Positions 1 to 9,103 of a stretch of DNA of 64,000 nt are shown one piece after another. Made by a program: the position numbers and the translations under genes. The stretch lies in NCBI GenBank assembly GCA_918797485.1, contig CAKKNE010000003.1:248001-312000 (forward strand). Reading direction: 5' to 3'. Source of the DNA: Pelagomonas calceolata (lineage: Eukaryota; Sar; Pelagophyceae; Pelagomonadales; Pelagomonadaceae). The notes beneath the pieces are model-generated. The model ran no database searches and had not been told where the DNA came from. It worked only from the letters and a program-made list of their open reading frames with translations. The stretch's first letter is position 1. Each line of letters starts with the position of its first letter.

Positions 1-1378
1 CGCCCTGCTCGACCATGATGGCGTGGTTTCCTACCGCGCACGACAGATTCGCCAGAGCGCAGCCCACATAATACTGGGACATGACGTCGGCCGAGTTCGA
101 CAAAGAAAATAAAGCGTGCAGCACGCCCTCCTCGATCATGACGGCGTGGTTTGCGACGGTCGCTGACAGATTGGCCAGTGCCAAGACGGCGTAGCGCCGC
201 CCCTCGAGCTGGCCCGTCGGGTTGTGGGCTAGAGCGACTAACGGCCTAATAGCACCGGCCTGCACCACCTTAATCTGCGAGGCGATCGTCGTGGCCAGAT
301 TCGCCAAACATAAAGCGGAGAAGCGTTGACAATTAATATCGTCGATCTCGAGGGCTTTGACCATCGGTAATAAGACACCTTCCTTGAGCAGAGTCTGCTG
401 GACGTCGGCGTTGGCGGCTAAATTAGCGATGGCTCGACTCGCTTCGCCTTTGGTGTTCGTGTCCTCTGAGAGAGCTAAGGCGACGAGCGGGGCCAAGCCT
501 CGCTCTTCTAGGAGTCTCCCGTGCAGTTCCGCGAGCTCCACCAAGTTCGCCACCGAGCAACACGCGTGCCGCTCCGTCTCGACGTCTCCCGACAAGAGCA
601 TGGCGATGATCGTGGAGATGCTTCGATCGCAGATCTCCATCTTGTTCTCTTCTACGGAAGACAAACAGTTCAATGCCGCCGACACCTCTCGCAGCACCTC
701 AATCTCGTCGGTTCGAGCCATCAACACAATAGGATCCAACACGCCCTCTTGCACGACGAGAGGTCTATAGTGGGGCGTGATACATAGACCTCGCAAGGCG
801 CTCATGGCCTGGCGCTGCGCGTTCAGGTCCTCACAACAAGCTAAAGCCACGAGTGCGGCAGCGCCGCCCTCGTCGACGATCTGCTGTCTATGATTGGCGT
901 TCGCCGCGAGATTTGATAATGCAAAGGCCGCGTACCTCCCTGATTCTATATCCTCCGTTTTCAAGAGGCACATGAGCGCGTTAATGCCTTCGCTCTTGAC
1001 GATTTCTTCGTGGTTCATCGGTTCCGCGGCTAAATTCCCAAGGGCCATGGCGCAATACTGCCGTCCTATCAGATCATTGCCTTCGGCCGCCGTATAGTCG
1101 ACTAGCGTCGTGAGACATCCCTCGGCGACGATCGCTAGGCGGTTGTACGACGCCGACGCGCAGTTCCCGATCGCCAGCGCCGCGAAGCGCTGGGCCTCGT
1201 TGTCCTGGGAACCGGCTAACAGGTTTACTAAAGATTTGATGCCGCCCTTTTTCACGATGCGCTCGTGTAACTCCGTATGCGTCGAGAGGTCGCACAACCC
1301 GAAGGCGACCTCCTTCTGCTCGCGCGGCCGTCGGACGCGGCGGCCCTTGGCGATGAGGGCCTCGAGGACCTTCGCCAT
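1..1378 (-). CDS. Armadillo-repeat protein (3' end cut by window edge)
   Basis: The reverse strand is open from the ATG at 1378 to the window edge, giving at least 459 residues. It begins MAKVLEALIAKGRR and is built of ~41-residue armadillo repeats; each carries an A-x-x-L-x-N-L-type core, for example CAMALGNLAAEPMN, FALSNLAANANHR and LALANLSATVANH. At least nine repeats are visible. Repeats of this kind form a superhelix that binds partner proteins; Vac8-like scaffolds and ciliary ARM proteins look like this, and I cannot tell which this is. There is no signal peptide or other domain in the visible part. It is divergent from the next gene. Identity as an ARM protein is firm; specific role unknown. 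Confidence 0.85.
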   Translation of the reverse strand, partial: MAKVLEALIAKGRRVRRPREQKEVAFGLCDLSTHTELHERIVKKGGIKSLVNLLAGSQDNEAQRFAALAIGNCASASYNRLAIVAEGCLTTLVDYTAAEGNDLIGRQYCAMALGNLAAEPMNHEEIVKSEGINALMCLLKTEDIESGRYAAFALSNLAANANHRQQIVDEGGAAALVALACCEDLNAQRQAMSALRGLCITPHYRPLVVQEGVLDPIVLMARTDEIEVLREVSAALNCLSSVEENKMEICDRSISTIIAMLLSGDVETERHACCSVANLVELAELHGRLLEERGLAPLVALALSEDTNTKGEASRAIANLAANADVQQTLLKEGVLLPMVKALEIDDINCQRFSALCLANLATTIASQIKVVQAGAIRPLVALAHNPTGQLEGRRYAVLALANLSATVANHAVMIEEGVLHALFSLSNSADVMSQYYVGCALANLSCAVGNHAIMVEQG

Positions 1379-1993
1379 GGCGGCGCCTGCGCTTTGGTCC
1401 TACTACCGGCGCTGCCTAGTTTATGAAGTCTGGCGGCGCCGCACGGCTGCCCGTTCGTTTTTGTTGTATTGTAGCGCTCCTCAGGCGTCGCGGCTGCTCC
1501 CCTTAGCTGCCGTCGACGGCTGTGAGGCCCGGGCCGCGGCCAACGCCTGGTCTTGGCCTGCCGAGTTTGGGGCAGCCACTAGCGGCTACTAGCGCTCACC
1601 CCGCCCTGTCAACTTGCTCGGGGGGCGGTCCTCGAGGCGGTGCGCGCTTGTGGGCAGCCATTGTTGCGGCAAATCGCGTGTAAACCCGTTTTGATGCCTG
1701 TTTTGTGCCGGCGCCCCGCCGCAATTAAAATTTTAAGGCGCTAGCACCGCAGAGAGACGCCAAATATAGTGCGCGAGGCAGCAAATATATAGCATCACTG
1801 CGAGGTGTGCAAAGGGGTGCAAAAAAGGCCGCTCGCGCGGACAGCAGACAGCCATTTTTGCATTGCTTTGCTTAGAGCCAGGCCGCCTAGCCACCAAGCC
1901 GCCGCGGGGCCTGCTTGACCGCACTGCTTGATCGCGCAAAACATATTTTTGCTTTATCATTGCACAAGCACGAGTGCGCGGTCTCATCTAGTC
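1379..1993. other. Divergent intergenic region
   Basis: About 615 bases between two divergent starts. It holds short CTAG-containing sequences (for example around 1579-1592) and an A/T-rich patch near 1722-1740, but no full copy of the palindromic element found elsewhere and no convincing gene. Confidence 0.5.
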
Positions 1994-2872
1994 ATGAAAC
2001 GCAAAGCGGGCAGAGTTGATCGCAACGATGTGAAAGCGAGGGCCGCAGCGATGCGCCAAAAGAAAGCTGCCGCGGAGGCTGCCAAGCAAAAGGCCGCGGC
2101 GGCGGAGGAGGCCAAGCGGCAGCGGTCCATGATGCCGCCGCCGCCGCCGATGGCGCCGAAACCGAAGCAGACGCGCACCGTGACGCTGCCGGCGGAGCCG
2201 GCGTCGCCCGCTCCTCCCGCAAAGCCGCCCGCGGGCCTGCCGCCGGGCTTCTTCGACAGCGCCGCGACATCCTCCGAAGCGCCGAAGTCGCTCGTGGCCT
2301 ACGGCAGCGACGACAGCGACAGCGACGACGCCGAGGAGGCGCCGGCCGCCGCGGCGGCGCCCGCGCCCGCGCCCGCGCCGGCCAAGGGCGAGCTGCCGGC
2401 CGGATTCTTCGACGACAAAAACGCCGACCTGAAGGCGCGGGGCGTGGACCCCGAAAAGGCCAAGGCCGAGAGCGAGGCCAAGGCCTGGGCCGAGTTCTCC
2501 GAGTTCGCGGGCGGCGTGGCCCGCGACGAGGCCCAGGACGAGGCAACCGAAGCCCAGGAGAATGACGATGAATCCAGGCGGCGCGCGCTGGACCAGGCCT
2601 GGTACGAGCGGCGGCTCGCGCCGCTGATGGCGCGCGCCGACGGCGCCAAAGCCCCGGTTGTGAACGATGCCGTGGCGCGCGTCGGCGACGCGGACGACGG
2701 CGGCGTGGACATCGCGGCGGCGCTGGCGGCGCGGGAGCGGAAGGACAAAGAAAAGGCGGCGGCCGCCGCCGCCATGCTGCCGATCGACGACGACCTCTCG
2801 GACGACGACCTCAACGAGGCGCTCTGGAACCAGCCCCGCTACACGGTGCCTGGGTTCCAGAAGGGCCAGTAG
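1994..2872 (+). CDS. GFFD-motif acidic coiled-coil protein, ZNF830-like without the zinc finger
   Basis: 292 residues from the ATG at 1994; an upstream in-frame extension has no ATG. The protein starts MKRKAGRVDRNDV, then has a Lys/Ala-rich helix, a Pro-rich linker, two LPxGFFD motifs (GLPPGFFDS and ELPAGFFDD), an acidic Ser/Asp stretch, and a helical C-terminal third ending in acidic and NQPRYTVPG residues. The paired LPxGFFD motifs and the order of parts resemble ZNF830/CCDC16, a pre-mRNA-processing and genome-maintenance protein, but the N-terminal C2H2 finger of that family is missing. The likeness is inferred from motifs only. Probably nuclear. Confidence 0.5.
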   Translation: MKRKAGRVDRNDVKARAAAMRQKKAAAEAAKQKAAAAEEAKRQRSMMPPPPPMAPKPKQTRTVTLPAEPASPAPPAKPPAGLPPGFFDSAATSSEAPKSLVAYGSDDSDSDDAEEAPAAAAAPAPAPAPAKGELPAGFFDDKNADLKARGVDPEKAKAESEAKAWAEFSEFAGGVARDEAQDEATEAQENDDESRRRALDQAWYERRLAPLMARADGAKAPVVNDAVARVGDADDGGVDIAAALAARERKDKEKAAAAAAMLPIDDDLSDDDLNEALWNQPRYTVPGFQKGQ

Positions 2873-3293
2873 TTTAACTTGGTTTTATTGTTACTTCGCG
2901 TCCGTCGGAGGGATGTCTATGGTCCTCAATGTCACGGGCCGCATTGGTATCAGCAGTAGGCTCATGTTTTAGGCCCAGGCAGAGAGTTGCAGACGCATGC
3001 TAGTGTCTTACAGACGTTAGCTCGGGGAGTTTCGGATGTTAAAAAAAAGCACCTAGATCTCACCAAGAACGTAAGCTCCCGCGCCTATACTTCGCGACGC
3101 AGTGCCGCCTGTGTGCGGTACGCGATTTCCGCGCAAACCGCGGGCGAAACGGCCGCGGATGTCCTAATCTTGCAGTTACAAAGCCGGCGCTCTTCACAGC
3201 CATACGCCGCGGGAGCGGATCGCGCGACGCCATCGACGATACGGGCGGCCGGCGCCCAACGCCCCACGTCTCTGCAGGCAAGAAACTCCACCA
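2873..3293. other. Intergenic leader of the heat shock factor gene
   Basis: 421 bases. Contains one copy of the recurring palindromic element (3000-3020) and, near 3220-3235, a stretch like the internal core of the introner elements (GACGCCATCGACG), followed by a possible 3' splice site at about 3279. This hints at a spliced 5' leader but neither end of such an intron can be fixed. Confidence 0.4.
3000..3020 (+). promoter_or_regulatory. Palindromic CTAG element, copy 1
   Basis: Left half CTAGTGTC, spacer like TTACAG, right half ACGTTAG. One base shorter than consensus, with one change in the right half. It lies about 270 bp before the heat shock factor start codon. Confidence 0.55.
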
Positions 3294-4433
3294 ATGCCCA
3301 CCCACTACGACGATTCCTCGGACTCGGACGGCGACGAGCCGGCGCCGACGCGCGCGTGCGGAGCCGGCGTCCGCGGCGCCGCCGCTCAAATCACACGCGC
3401 GTGAACGCAGGTACAAGCCGCGCCGCCGCAAGGTCATCCCCTTCCTCGAGAAGCTCGTGCAGCTCCTCCAGGAGGAGCCCGACGTGATCCGGCGCGCCGC
3501 CCGCGCGCGAAACCAATTTTCACGCCATCGACGCGAAACGTGAACGCGATCGCATACAGGTGGACGCGCGAGGGCAACCTCGTCATCCCCGACCCCGTCA
3601 AGCTCGAGCGCAAGCTCCCGCTCTACTTCCGGCACCAGCACTACTCGTCGTTCCAGCGCCAGCTGAACAACTTCGGCTTCAACAAGCAGCACAAGTCCGC
3701 GAGCCCGCTGAACTCGGTCTACGTGCGCATCAAGGGCGAGCAGCTCGCCGACGTCGACGTCGTCGAGCTCCTCCACCTCCGGCCCGTCCTCGAGCGGTCG
3801 ACGCTCCGCCGCGCCAAGCGCGCGCGCCGCGCCGCGCCGGCGCCCAAGGCGGCGACGCCGGCGAAGCGGCGCCGCGCGGCGCCCGTGACGCCGCCCGGCC
3901 GCGGCCCGGCGGCGCGGCCCGCCTTCCCAGACCGGGCGCCGGGCGCCTCGCCCGTGACGCCGCCGCGGCGCCGGCCCGTGCCCGTCGACCTGGGCCGGGC
4001 CGCGCCGGCGGCCTACGGGCGCCTGCCGCACGGCTTCACCTTCCGCGGCGCCGAGCCGACGACGCCGACGACGGTCAAGTCGCCGCTGAGCGGCGGCCTC
4101 GACGGCGTCGGCGACAAGCCCTCGCTGGCCGTCATCTTCTCGCGCAAGAACGACCCCATCGGCGCGCCGCACTTCGAGCCCTGCCTCGAGCCGCCGCCGC
4201 CGGGCGCGGGCCCGCGGACGTCGCGGCCCGCGTCGCCCGTCGACGACGACCTGCTCCTGTCGCCGCCGCCGCCGCTCTTCGCCGAGGACTGGGGCGCGCG
4301 CTGCTCGTCGCCGGAGCTCTGGGCGCACGTCGGCGACCTCGTCGAGGAGCCCGACGTCACGTACGCGGGCGGCTTCCCCGAGGACTACTCCGACGTCTTC
4401 GGCGCGCCGGCGGCGGCGCTCCCGGCCTTCTGA
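3294..4433 (+). CDS. Heat shock transcription factor (HSF), three exons
   Basis: Exons 3294-3355, 3411-3491 and 3560-4433 give 338 residues. The winged-helix HSF DNA-binding domain is split by both introns: KVIPFLEKLVQLLQEEPDVIR in exon 2 (stated here in parts: KVIPFLEKL, then QLLQEEPDVIR), then WTREGNLVIPDPVKLERKL and the hallmark FQRQLNNFGF in exon 3. The splice at 3491/3560 restores the conserved IR-WTREGN join and needs a GC donor. Intron 1 (3356-3410) is GT-AG and only 55 bp. After the domain come basic and Pro-rich segments and an acidic tail ending FGAPAAALPAF; no clear leucine-zipper trimerisation region is seen. HSFs bind nGAAn arrays and turn on chaperone genes; stramenopiles carry large HSF families. 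Family call is firm; exon 1 is less certain. Confidence 0.88.
3500..3559 (+). mobile_element. Degenerate introner element forming HSF intron 2
   Basis: The intron 3492-3559 (68 bp) uses a GC donor. Its inside has the family core CACGCCATCGACGCG and it ends ACAG like the other elements. The expected 8-bp duplication (bases after 3491 and after 3559) is no longer recognisable, so this is an old or degraded copy at best. Confidence 0.45.
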
Positions 4434-4597
4434 AGAAGGTCGCCGGGCAGCCCCCCACTCCTCCCCTTTTTGGTCTTGCGCACACGCGTTTTTGATCTGT
4501 CCACGTCCTCTCCTTCCCCACGTTCTTAACGTTCTCTTTTGTGACATCGCTAGGAGGGAGATGCCACTGACCGGCAACACATTTCAACAGTATTATC

Positions 4598-5434
4598 TTA
4601 CACGCTCCAGGGCGGGAGGACTGTGCCGAAGAGCTCGAAGTCCCGGATGTGCAGGCACCGCAGGGCCTCGATATCATGATCGCCATGCTCCGCAACTACG
4701 TCCAGCATTCGCAGCCGAAAGCGGGAGGACGCTACCGCAGTTCCATCAACATCGAAGCATTTCGCTGGTCCATCAAAGCCAAAGGGTATTTCCACCCATG
4801 GACTCGCACCGCACTCGTAGAGCACGTGCCACCGCTCGCCGTCGAACGCCTCGAACACCCAGTCCCCGAAATTACGCACACTGCACGAGCCGTGCGCGAG
4901 GCGGAAGCTGCTAAGTTGCAGCTGGAAGGGCAATTGAAACTCAACTAAAGTGCCTGAGAGCACGCAGCACTCGCCAATTGTAATCAAGTCCTCGTGCGAG
5001 TCCCGATCGACAACCTGGAACGGGAAGACCCTATCTTCACGTAGATGAACTACTGGGGCATCAAGGAGCCTTCGTTGAGGTATGATTCGGAGCCTCGAGG
5101 GCGGCATCGCCGCGTTGGTGATTTGTTCAAAATGAGGCGCCACCATGCAGGCATGGTAAGTAAAGCTAACTCTGCGCCATGGCTGCGTCCCAAGCGCCGT
5201 CGCTAGTGCGTGGACGACGCCGTGGTCGCTGCCGCGCAGCACATAGCTTTCCGAGCCGCGAAGGCGCGTCAACTCGTTCGACGTAGCCACGCCGCGCAGC
5301 GCTTTTGATGCGCCTCCCGCGATGCGGCGGCTGTCCGCTACAGAGAGGAAAGTCAGCACGCGTCGCAGCGCATCGTCGTCGAGCCCTCCCAGCGGCCCTT
5401 GCGCCGCGCGTCTCTGCGCGCGCGTGCGCGGCAT
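4598..5434 (-). CDS. F-box-like protein with discoidin-like C-terminal domain
   Basis: 278 residues. The N-terminal part (LDDDALRRVLTFLSVADSRRIAGGASKALRGVA) reads like an F-box, the Skp1-binding helix of SCF ubiquitin ligases. From about residue 95 onward comes a beta-rich domain with SFRLAHGSCSVRNFGDWVFEAF, an FRLRMLD strand and a closing LHIRDFELFGTV, which matches the pattern of F5/8-type (discoidin-like) domains of the HECTD1 kind in protists. A substrate receptor for ubiquitin ligation is a reasonable inference. Starts at the ATG at 5434, divergent from the glycosyltransferase. Confidence 0.6.
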   Translation of the reverse strand: MPRTRAQRRAAQGPLGGLDDDALRRVLTFLSVADSRRIAGGASKALRGVATSNELTRLRGSESYVLRGSDHGVVHALATALGTQPWRRVSFTYHACMVAPHFEQITNAAMPPSRLRIIPQRRLLDAPVVHLREDRVFPFQVVDRDSHEDLITIGECCVLSGTLVEFQLPFQLQLSSFRLAHGSCSVRNFGDWVFEAFDGERWHVLYECGASPWVEIPFGFDGPAKCFDVDGTAVASSRFRLRMLDVVAEHGDHDIEALRCLHIRDFELFGTVLPPWSV

Positions 5435-5538
5435 TTTTTCACCTCAGCTCCTCAGTTTTGAGCTATGTGGCTGCTGTGGGCCTTGAAAAGCACGCGTAAG
5501 GGTGGCTTTGGCTGCTATTTGCCAACTTTACCCGCTTG

Positions 5539-5560
5539 CTAGTGTGTTAGAGGACGCTAG
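5539..5560 (+). promoter_or_regulatory. Palindromic CTAG element, copy 2
   Basis: CTAGTGTG, spacer TTAGAG, GACGCTAG: two changes from consensus. Lies in the 272-bp divergent gap between the F-box and glycosyltransferase genes. Confidence 0.6.
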
Positions 5561-5706
5561 CAAGTTGCCTTGCCCCGGGCGCGTCGTCCGACGCCGCATG
5601 GGCAGCCCGTCTTCATCGACGGCGACTACGGAAGTACCACCCCACGCTGCCCGCCTCGCACGCGTGCGCATCTCAATTCTGCGCGGTGCACAACATTTGA
5701 CAAAGC

Positions 5707-7035
5707 ATGTCGAGCTTTAAGGACTTTGTGCGGCAGCGGCGCCAACTCGCAGCGGTCACGGAGACGGCCACGAATCCGCCACCAAGGATCCTGCTCGTCA
5801 CGACCGCCAATCTGTTTACTTACGATGGCAGCGGTAGAACCGTGGACATGACCAAGCGCCCGACCGGCGGATTAACATTAACACATGCGCTCACGCGCCA
5901 CGTCCACGGCTTGGGCGGCAGCATCGTCGCCGTGGACTTTGTGCACGACGACTACGGCGACGTCGCCGAGAGGCGCTGGGAGGGTATCCCGATCAAGTGC
6001 GTCCGGCGCGGCGCTGCCATGCGTCTGAGCGCAGACGTCGTCGTGACGACCTCGCTGGCATTGGACGTCGTGAACTGGGCGGCGGCGCACTGTTCCGGGG
6101 CATTTTGCGCGATGTGTCACGACTACTCCGGCGCGCCCTGGGGTCCCTTCGGCCACGTCGACGCGAAGCAGCAGGCGCCGCTCCGCGACGCCCTCGCGGG
6201 GTGGAATCTGTTGTGTGATTCGAAGCACGTCACGGCGTACCACGAACGCTTCGGGCCCGCGGATGTCAAGCCGCAACTCTGCTACGGCGCGTGCTACGGC
6301 TACTTCCGCGCGCCGCCGCTCTACCGGAACGCCGTCGCCGCGGAGTACGTCACCTTGATCTCGCCCTGCGCGCCGAAAGGCCTGAGCATCCTGGCGGCGA
6401 TCGCGCCGAGGATGCCTCACGTCAAGTTTCTGTGCGTTGCCACAGCTTGGACGAACGCGGTGGTCCAGCACATCCTGAAGCGGTTCCCGAATGTTATGGT
6501 TGAGGCGGGGGCGCCCGACGTCGACGTGTTCTATCGAAGAACTCGTGTGTTGCTCGTGCCGTCGATCTGGCCCGAGGCGTTTGGATTGGTGGCCACAGAG
6601 GCCGCCGCCCGAGGCATCCCCGTGCTCTCGACGGACTTTGGCGGCCTCGCGGAGGCGAACCCTGTGGAACGACTGCGACTTCCCACGCGCTGGTTCTATG
6701 ACCATGCCGCATTTAAGCTGCTGCGGTGCCACCTCGACGACGCGATGGAGCGGCCCCAGGCCGACCCGCCGGCGGACGTCCTCGCGGCGGCGTCGGACGA
6801 ACGGCGCGAGCGCGTCGCGAAGCACCTGTTCCATTGTGTATTGCACGTAGCTCCTTCCGACGTCGCGGATGCGTTCGTCGAGACGCTCACACGGCTTCTC
6901 GCGGACGACGCGTTTTACGCCGAAGCCGCGCGCGACTCGCGCGAGGGCGCGATGGCGTTCATCGAGCGGTACGACGGGACGTTTGTGGATGTTGTGAAGG
7001 GGGTTCTGTTGCGGCGGCCGCTCGCGTGTGAGTAG
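5707..7035 (+). CDS. Glycosyltransferase, family GT4 (GT-B fold)
   Basis: 442 residues. The N-terminal Rossmann half starts at ILLVTTANLF (about residue 28) and has the Gly-rich acceptor loop GGLTLTHAL. The C-terminal half has the GT4 nucleotide-sugar signature near residues 282-318: VPSIWPEAFGLVATEAAARG, including the E-x7-E pair, followed by PVLSTDFGGLAE. Retaining GT4 enzymes move a sugar from a nucleotide sugar to a lipid, glycan or small molecule; donor and acceptor cannot be read from sequence. No signal peptide, so likely cytosolic. Its stop is 14 bp from the end of the next gene on the other strand. Confidence 0.82.
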   Translation: MSSFKDFVRQRRQLAAVTETATNPPPRILLVTTANLFTYDGSGRTVDMTKRPTGGLTLTHALTRHVHGLGGSIVAVDFVHDDYGDVAERRWEGIPIKCVRRGAAMRLSADVVVTTSLALDVVNWAAAHCSGAFCAMCHDYSGAPWGPFGHVDAKQQAPLRDALAGWNLLCDSKHVTAYHERFGPADVKPQLCYGACYGYFRAPPLYRNAVAAEYVTLISPCAPKGLSILAAIAPRMPHVKFLCVATAWTNAVVQHILKRFPNVMVEAGAPDVDVFYRRTRVLLVPSIWPEAFGLVATEAAARGIPVLSTDFGGLAEANPVERLRLPTRWFYDHAAFKLLRCHLDDAMERPQADPPADVLAAASDERRERVAKHLFHCVLHVAPSDVADAFVETLTRLLADDAFYAEAARDSREGAMAFIERYDGTFVDVVKGVLLRRPLACE

Positions 7036-7049
7036 AAGTTACTATGTAT

Positions 7050-7694
7050 TTAGGGACTGCTAGACGGCGGGTCGCGGGCGCGGAGCGCGGCTCGCGCGTC
7101 TCGCAGGAAGCATTCAGCCGCTTCTGTGATCGGGTGCGTGCCACCAAACACGTGCCGCGCGAGCCGTACCGTGTCTTCGAGCGTCGACACTGCATCACGA
7201 AGATCGTCGAGGGTGGTAGCGTCGTCCCTGTAGAGCGCCCGCGCATAATTCCAACGCATCCTGAGCGTGGTTTCATGACGCTCACCAAGGACGCGTCGCG
7301 CCATGGGTGTGGTTTTGCGCAGCAGTGATCTGGCTTCTTTGAAGCGCTGTTGATCAAGGAGGGACACCGCGTAATTGTTGGTCGCCCGGAGGGTATTTCC
7401 ATGTTCTTCGCCATGGAGCTTCAAATATGCATTGTATACGTCTCGTTTCATCTGCAGGGCCTCTTCAACCCGTCCGAGCGTTCCATACGTGATCGCAAGA
7501 TTGCTCTGCAGGACTAGCAGTTCGACTTCTGACGCGCCAAGGCGCCGCTCCATGGAGAACTCGGCCTCCTTCACAGATAATGCGTCCGTGTGGTGCATTG
7601 TCTCGGCTAAGCCATTCCCAAGCGCCGACATCGCTAAGCGCCGAGCCCAGTCGGCCTCCGGCCGCCCCAAGTACGTCTTCCACCGCAGCTCCGC
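7050..7694 (-). pseudogene. Kinesin-light-chain-like TPR protein, 5'-truncated
   Basis: Reverse-strand reading from about 7694 to the stop at 7050 gives ~213 residues of regular TPR units: LGRVEEALQMKRDVYNAYLK, LRATNNYAVSLLDQQRFKEA, then TLEDTVRLARHVFGGTHPITEA. I associate this style of TPR protein (YLGRPEADWARR at the N-side, RRVLGERHETTLRMRWNYARALY in the middle) with a large family in Aureococcus. The reading frame stays open upstream to 8048, but that extension is the antisense of another gene fragment and contains no TPR. So the real protein appears to begin abruptly near 7694 without its own start. It may be a truncated copy or a rearranged gene; the repeats themselves are intact. Confidence 0.6.
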
Positions 7695-8003
7695 CGCCTC
7701 TGCGCCAAGGTCGCCTTCGACCTCATCCTGATCGACGGCAACGAGTACACGGGCTGGGGCGAGTTCGAGCGCGTCCGCGACGAGTGCAGGCCGCGCTACG
7801 TCGCACTCCACGACACCGGAACTCTCAAGACGGCCAAGGTCGAGGCCTACCTCGAGACGCACACGGACGAGTACCGCCTGCTCCTGCGCAAGGGCGAGAC
7901 GGACGCGTCGCCGGCGTGCGACTTGGTCGGCTGCCTCCCCGAGGGACTGTTCGCGCCGAACGAGGCGGGCTGGGCGATCTACCAGCGGTCCGACTACTCC
8001 TAG
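7695..8003 (+). pseudogene. C-terminal fragment of a methyltransferase-like protein
   Basis: About 100 residues in frame to the TAG at 8001-8003: KVAFDLILIDGNEYTGWGEF, then ERVRDECRPRYVALHDTG, TLKTAKVEAYL, a stretch DEYRLLLRKGETDASPACD, and the end NEAGWAIYQRSDYS. The DLILIDGNEYTGW segment and the later VALHDTGTLKT are typical of the C-terminal half of class I SAM-dependent methyltransferase-like proteins of algae. There is no start codon with a plausible N-terminal half: upstream sequence is the antisense of the TPR fragment. It looks like a broken-off 3' end. It is convergent with the RING gene (71 bp). Confidence 0.55.
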
Positions 8004-8073
8004 GTGTTGTTGTTGTGGAGCCTGCCCCGGCGATAAGTTTCTGTACACAAATAATACTTAACGGGACACACAG

Positions 8074-8850
8074 TCAGCTCGAGTTATTGATCTTGATGCG
8101 CTTCCTGACGGCCGTCCGACAGAGCGGGCATTTCGTGAGCGTGTTGGCGCAGGCAGCACAGGCGACAAGGTGGTTGCACGGACTAAAGAGGACCGACCGC
8201 GGCGCGTCGATTTCCATGCAAATCGCACACAGGACACGATCCTCTAAATCATCGCGCTCACGCTTGAGCCTCCGAATTTCCGTCTTTAAACTGCCGGCCC
8301 CGTCGCCTTGCGGAACAGGTTCGTCGTCGTCTTCCGCCGCGTCGGGCGGTGGCAGTGCGGCGGCGTCGTTAGCATCGTCCAGAGAGAGCGCCGCTTGTGT
8401 GATCGCGGCAGGTCCGAGCGCTGCTGGAACTAGCGGCACTTCTGGAGCCGCCGCAATTTCCGAAGCCGCCGGCACGAGACCCGGTGCCGGCACAGCCGGC
8501 GGAGTCGACATCAATCGGCAGATCGCCTCAATAGCGGCGCCCCTTCCGTGGGCCGCAATCAACCGCATCACGTGGGTGCCGTCGATATGGATGTCGTCGA
8601 CAACTTCGGCGCCGCCTTTGGTCATGGCGCTTCTGCGCATGCTACAGTGGTTCTTCCCCGGCACCCCTAGCCAATCGAGAACTTCCTTCAGTGAGAAGAT
8701 CGGCTTCGGGCCACCTTGCACGGGCCGGAGGACGCCTGCACAGCCAGCAAAGCTGAGGCCCTCCGTTTTTGATGATGCCACAGCAGCTGCAGGCGCCTGG
8801 GCCATCCGCGGCGCAGTGTAATCGGCAGAATTGTGCTCTGCGAATTGCAT
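8074..8850 (-). CDS. RING-finger protein (C3HC4), probable E3 ubiquitin ligase
   Basis: 258 residues. The last 55 residues hold a C3HC4 RING: LCAICMEIDAPRSVLFSPCNH, then LVACAACA and CPLCRTAV, close in form to the C-terminal RINGs of MUL1/IAP-type ligases. Just before it a charged helix (LKTEIRRLKRERDDLEDR) may dimerise. The N-terminal half contains FSLKEVLDWLGVPGKNHCS and a region around HVMRLIAAHGRGAAIEAICRL that I do not recognise, then an Ala/Pro-rich linker. No membrane segment. An E3 function follows from the RING; the substrate is unknown. Confidence 0.75.
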   Translation of the reverse strand: MQFAEHNSADYTAPRMAQAPAAAVASSKTEGLSFAGCAGVLRPVQGGPKPIFSLKEVLDWLGVPGKNHCSMRRSAMTKGGAEVVDDIHIDGTHVMRLIAAHGRGAAIEAICRLMSTPPAVPAPGLVPAASEIAAAPEVPLVPAALGPAAITQAALSLDDANDAAALPPPDAAEDDDEPVPQGDGAGSLKTEIRRLKRERDDLEDRVLCAICMEIDAPRSVLFSPCNHLVACAACANTLTKCPLCRTAVRKRIKINNSS

Positions 8851-8896
8851 TTACGGGCCTGGCCCAGCAAAAGGCTGCCAAAGCAAAAACGAGAAG

Positions 8897-8917
8897 CTAG
8901 CGGCTGTAAGGCACTAG
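8897..8917 (-). promoter_or_regulatory. Palindromic CTAG element, copy 3
   Basis: On the reverse strand: CTAGTGCC, spacer TTACAG, CCGCTAG. It sits in the 253-bp divergent gap, 47 bp upstream of the RING gene start. Confidence 0.55.
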
Positions 8918-9103
8918 CCAGCTAGCCGCCGCAGCTTTTAAGCCGCGCGCGCTGCTCTAGGCGAGCAAGCGGTGCTCTAACCGACGCTGAGAGAGCTCGC
9001 AGCAAAGCTGTCACAGCGCAGAAGCAGCGACGTTCGCTCTCAGCCCGCGCCACCCTCCGGTTGGCGACCAGTCCTTCAAACCAAAAAGAGGCTAAGCAGC
9101 CAG

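Noticed and set aside
3225-3279. Introner copy in the HSF leader
   Set aside because: Only the core word GACGCCATCGACG is present; neither terminus nor duplications could be set, so it is not listed as an element.
7695-8048. N-terminal extension of the TPR protein up to 8048
   Set aside because: It is the antisense of the methyltransferase-like fragment, and its composition is that of a shadow frame.
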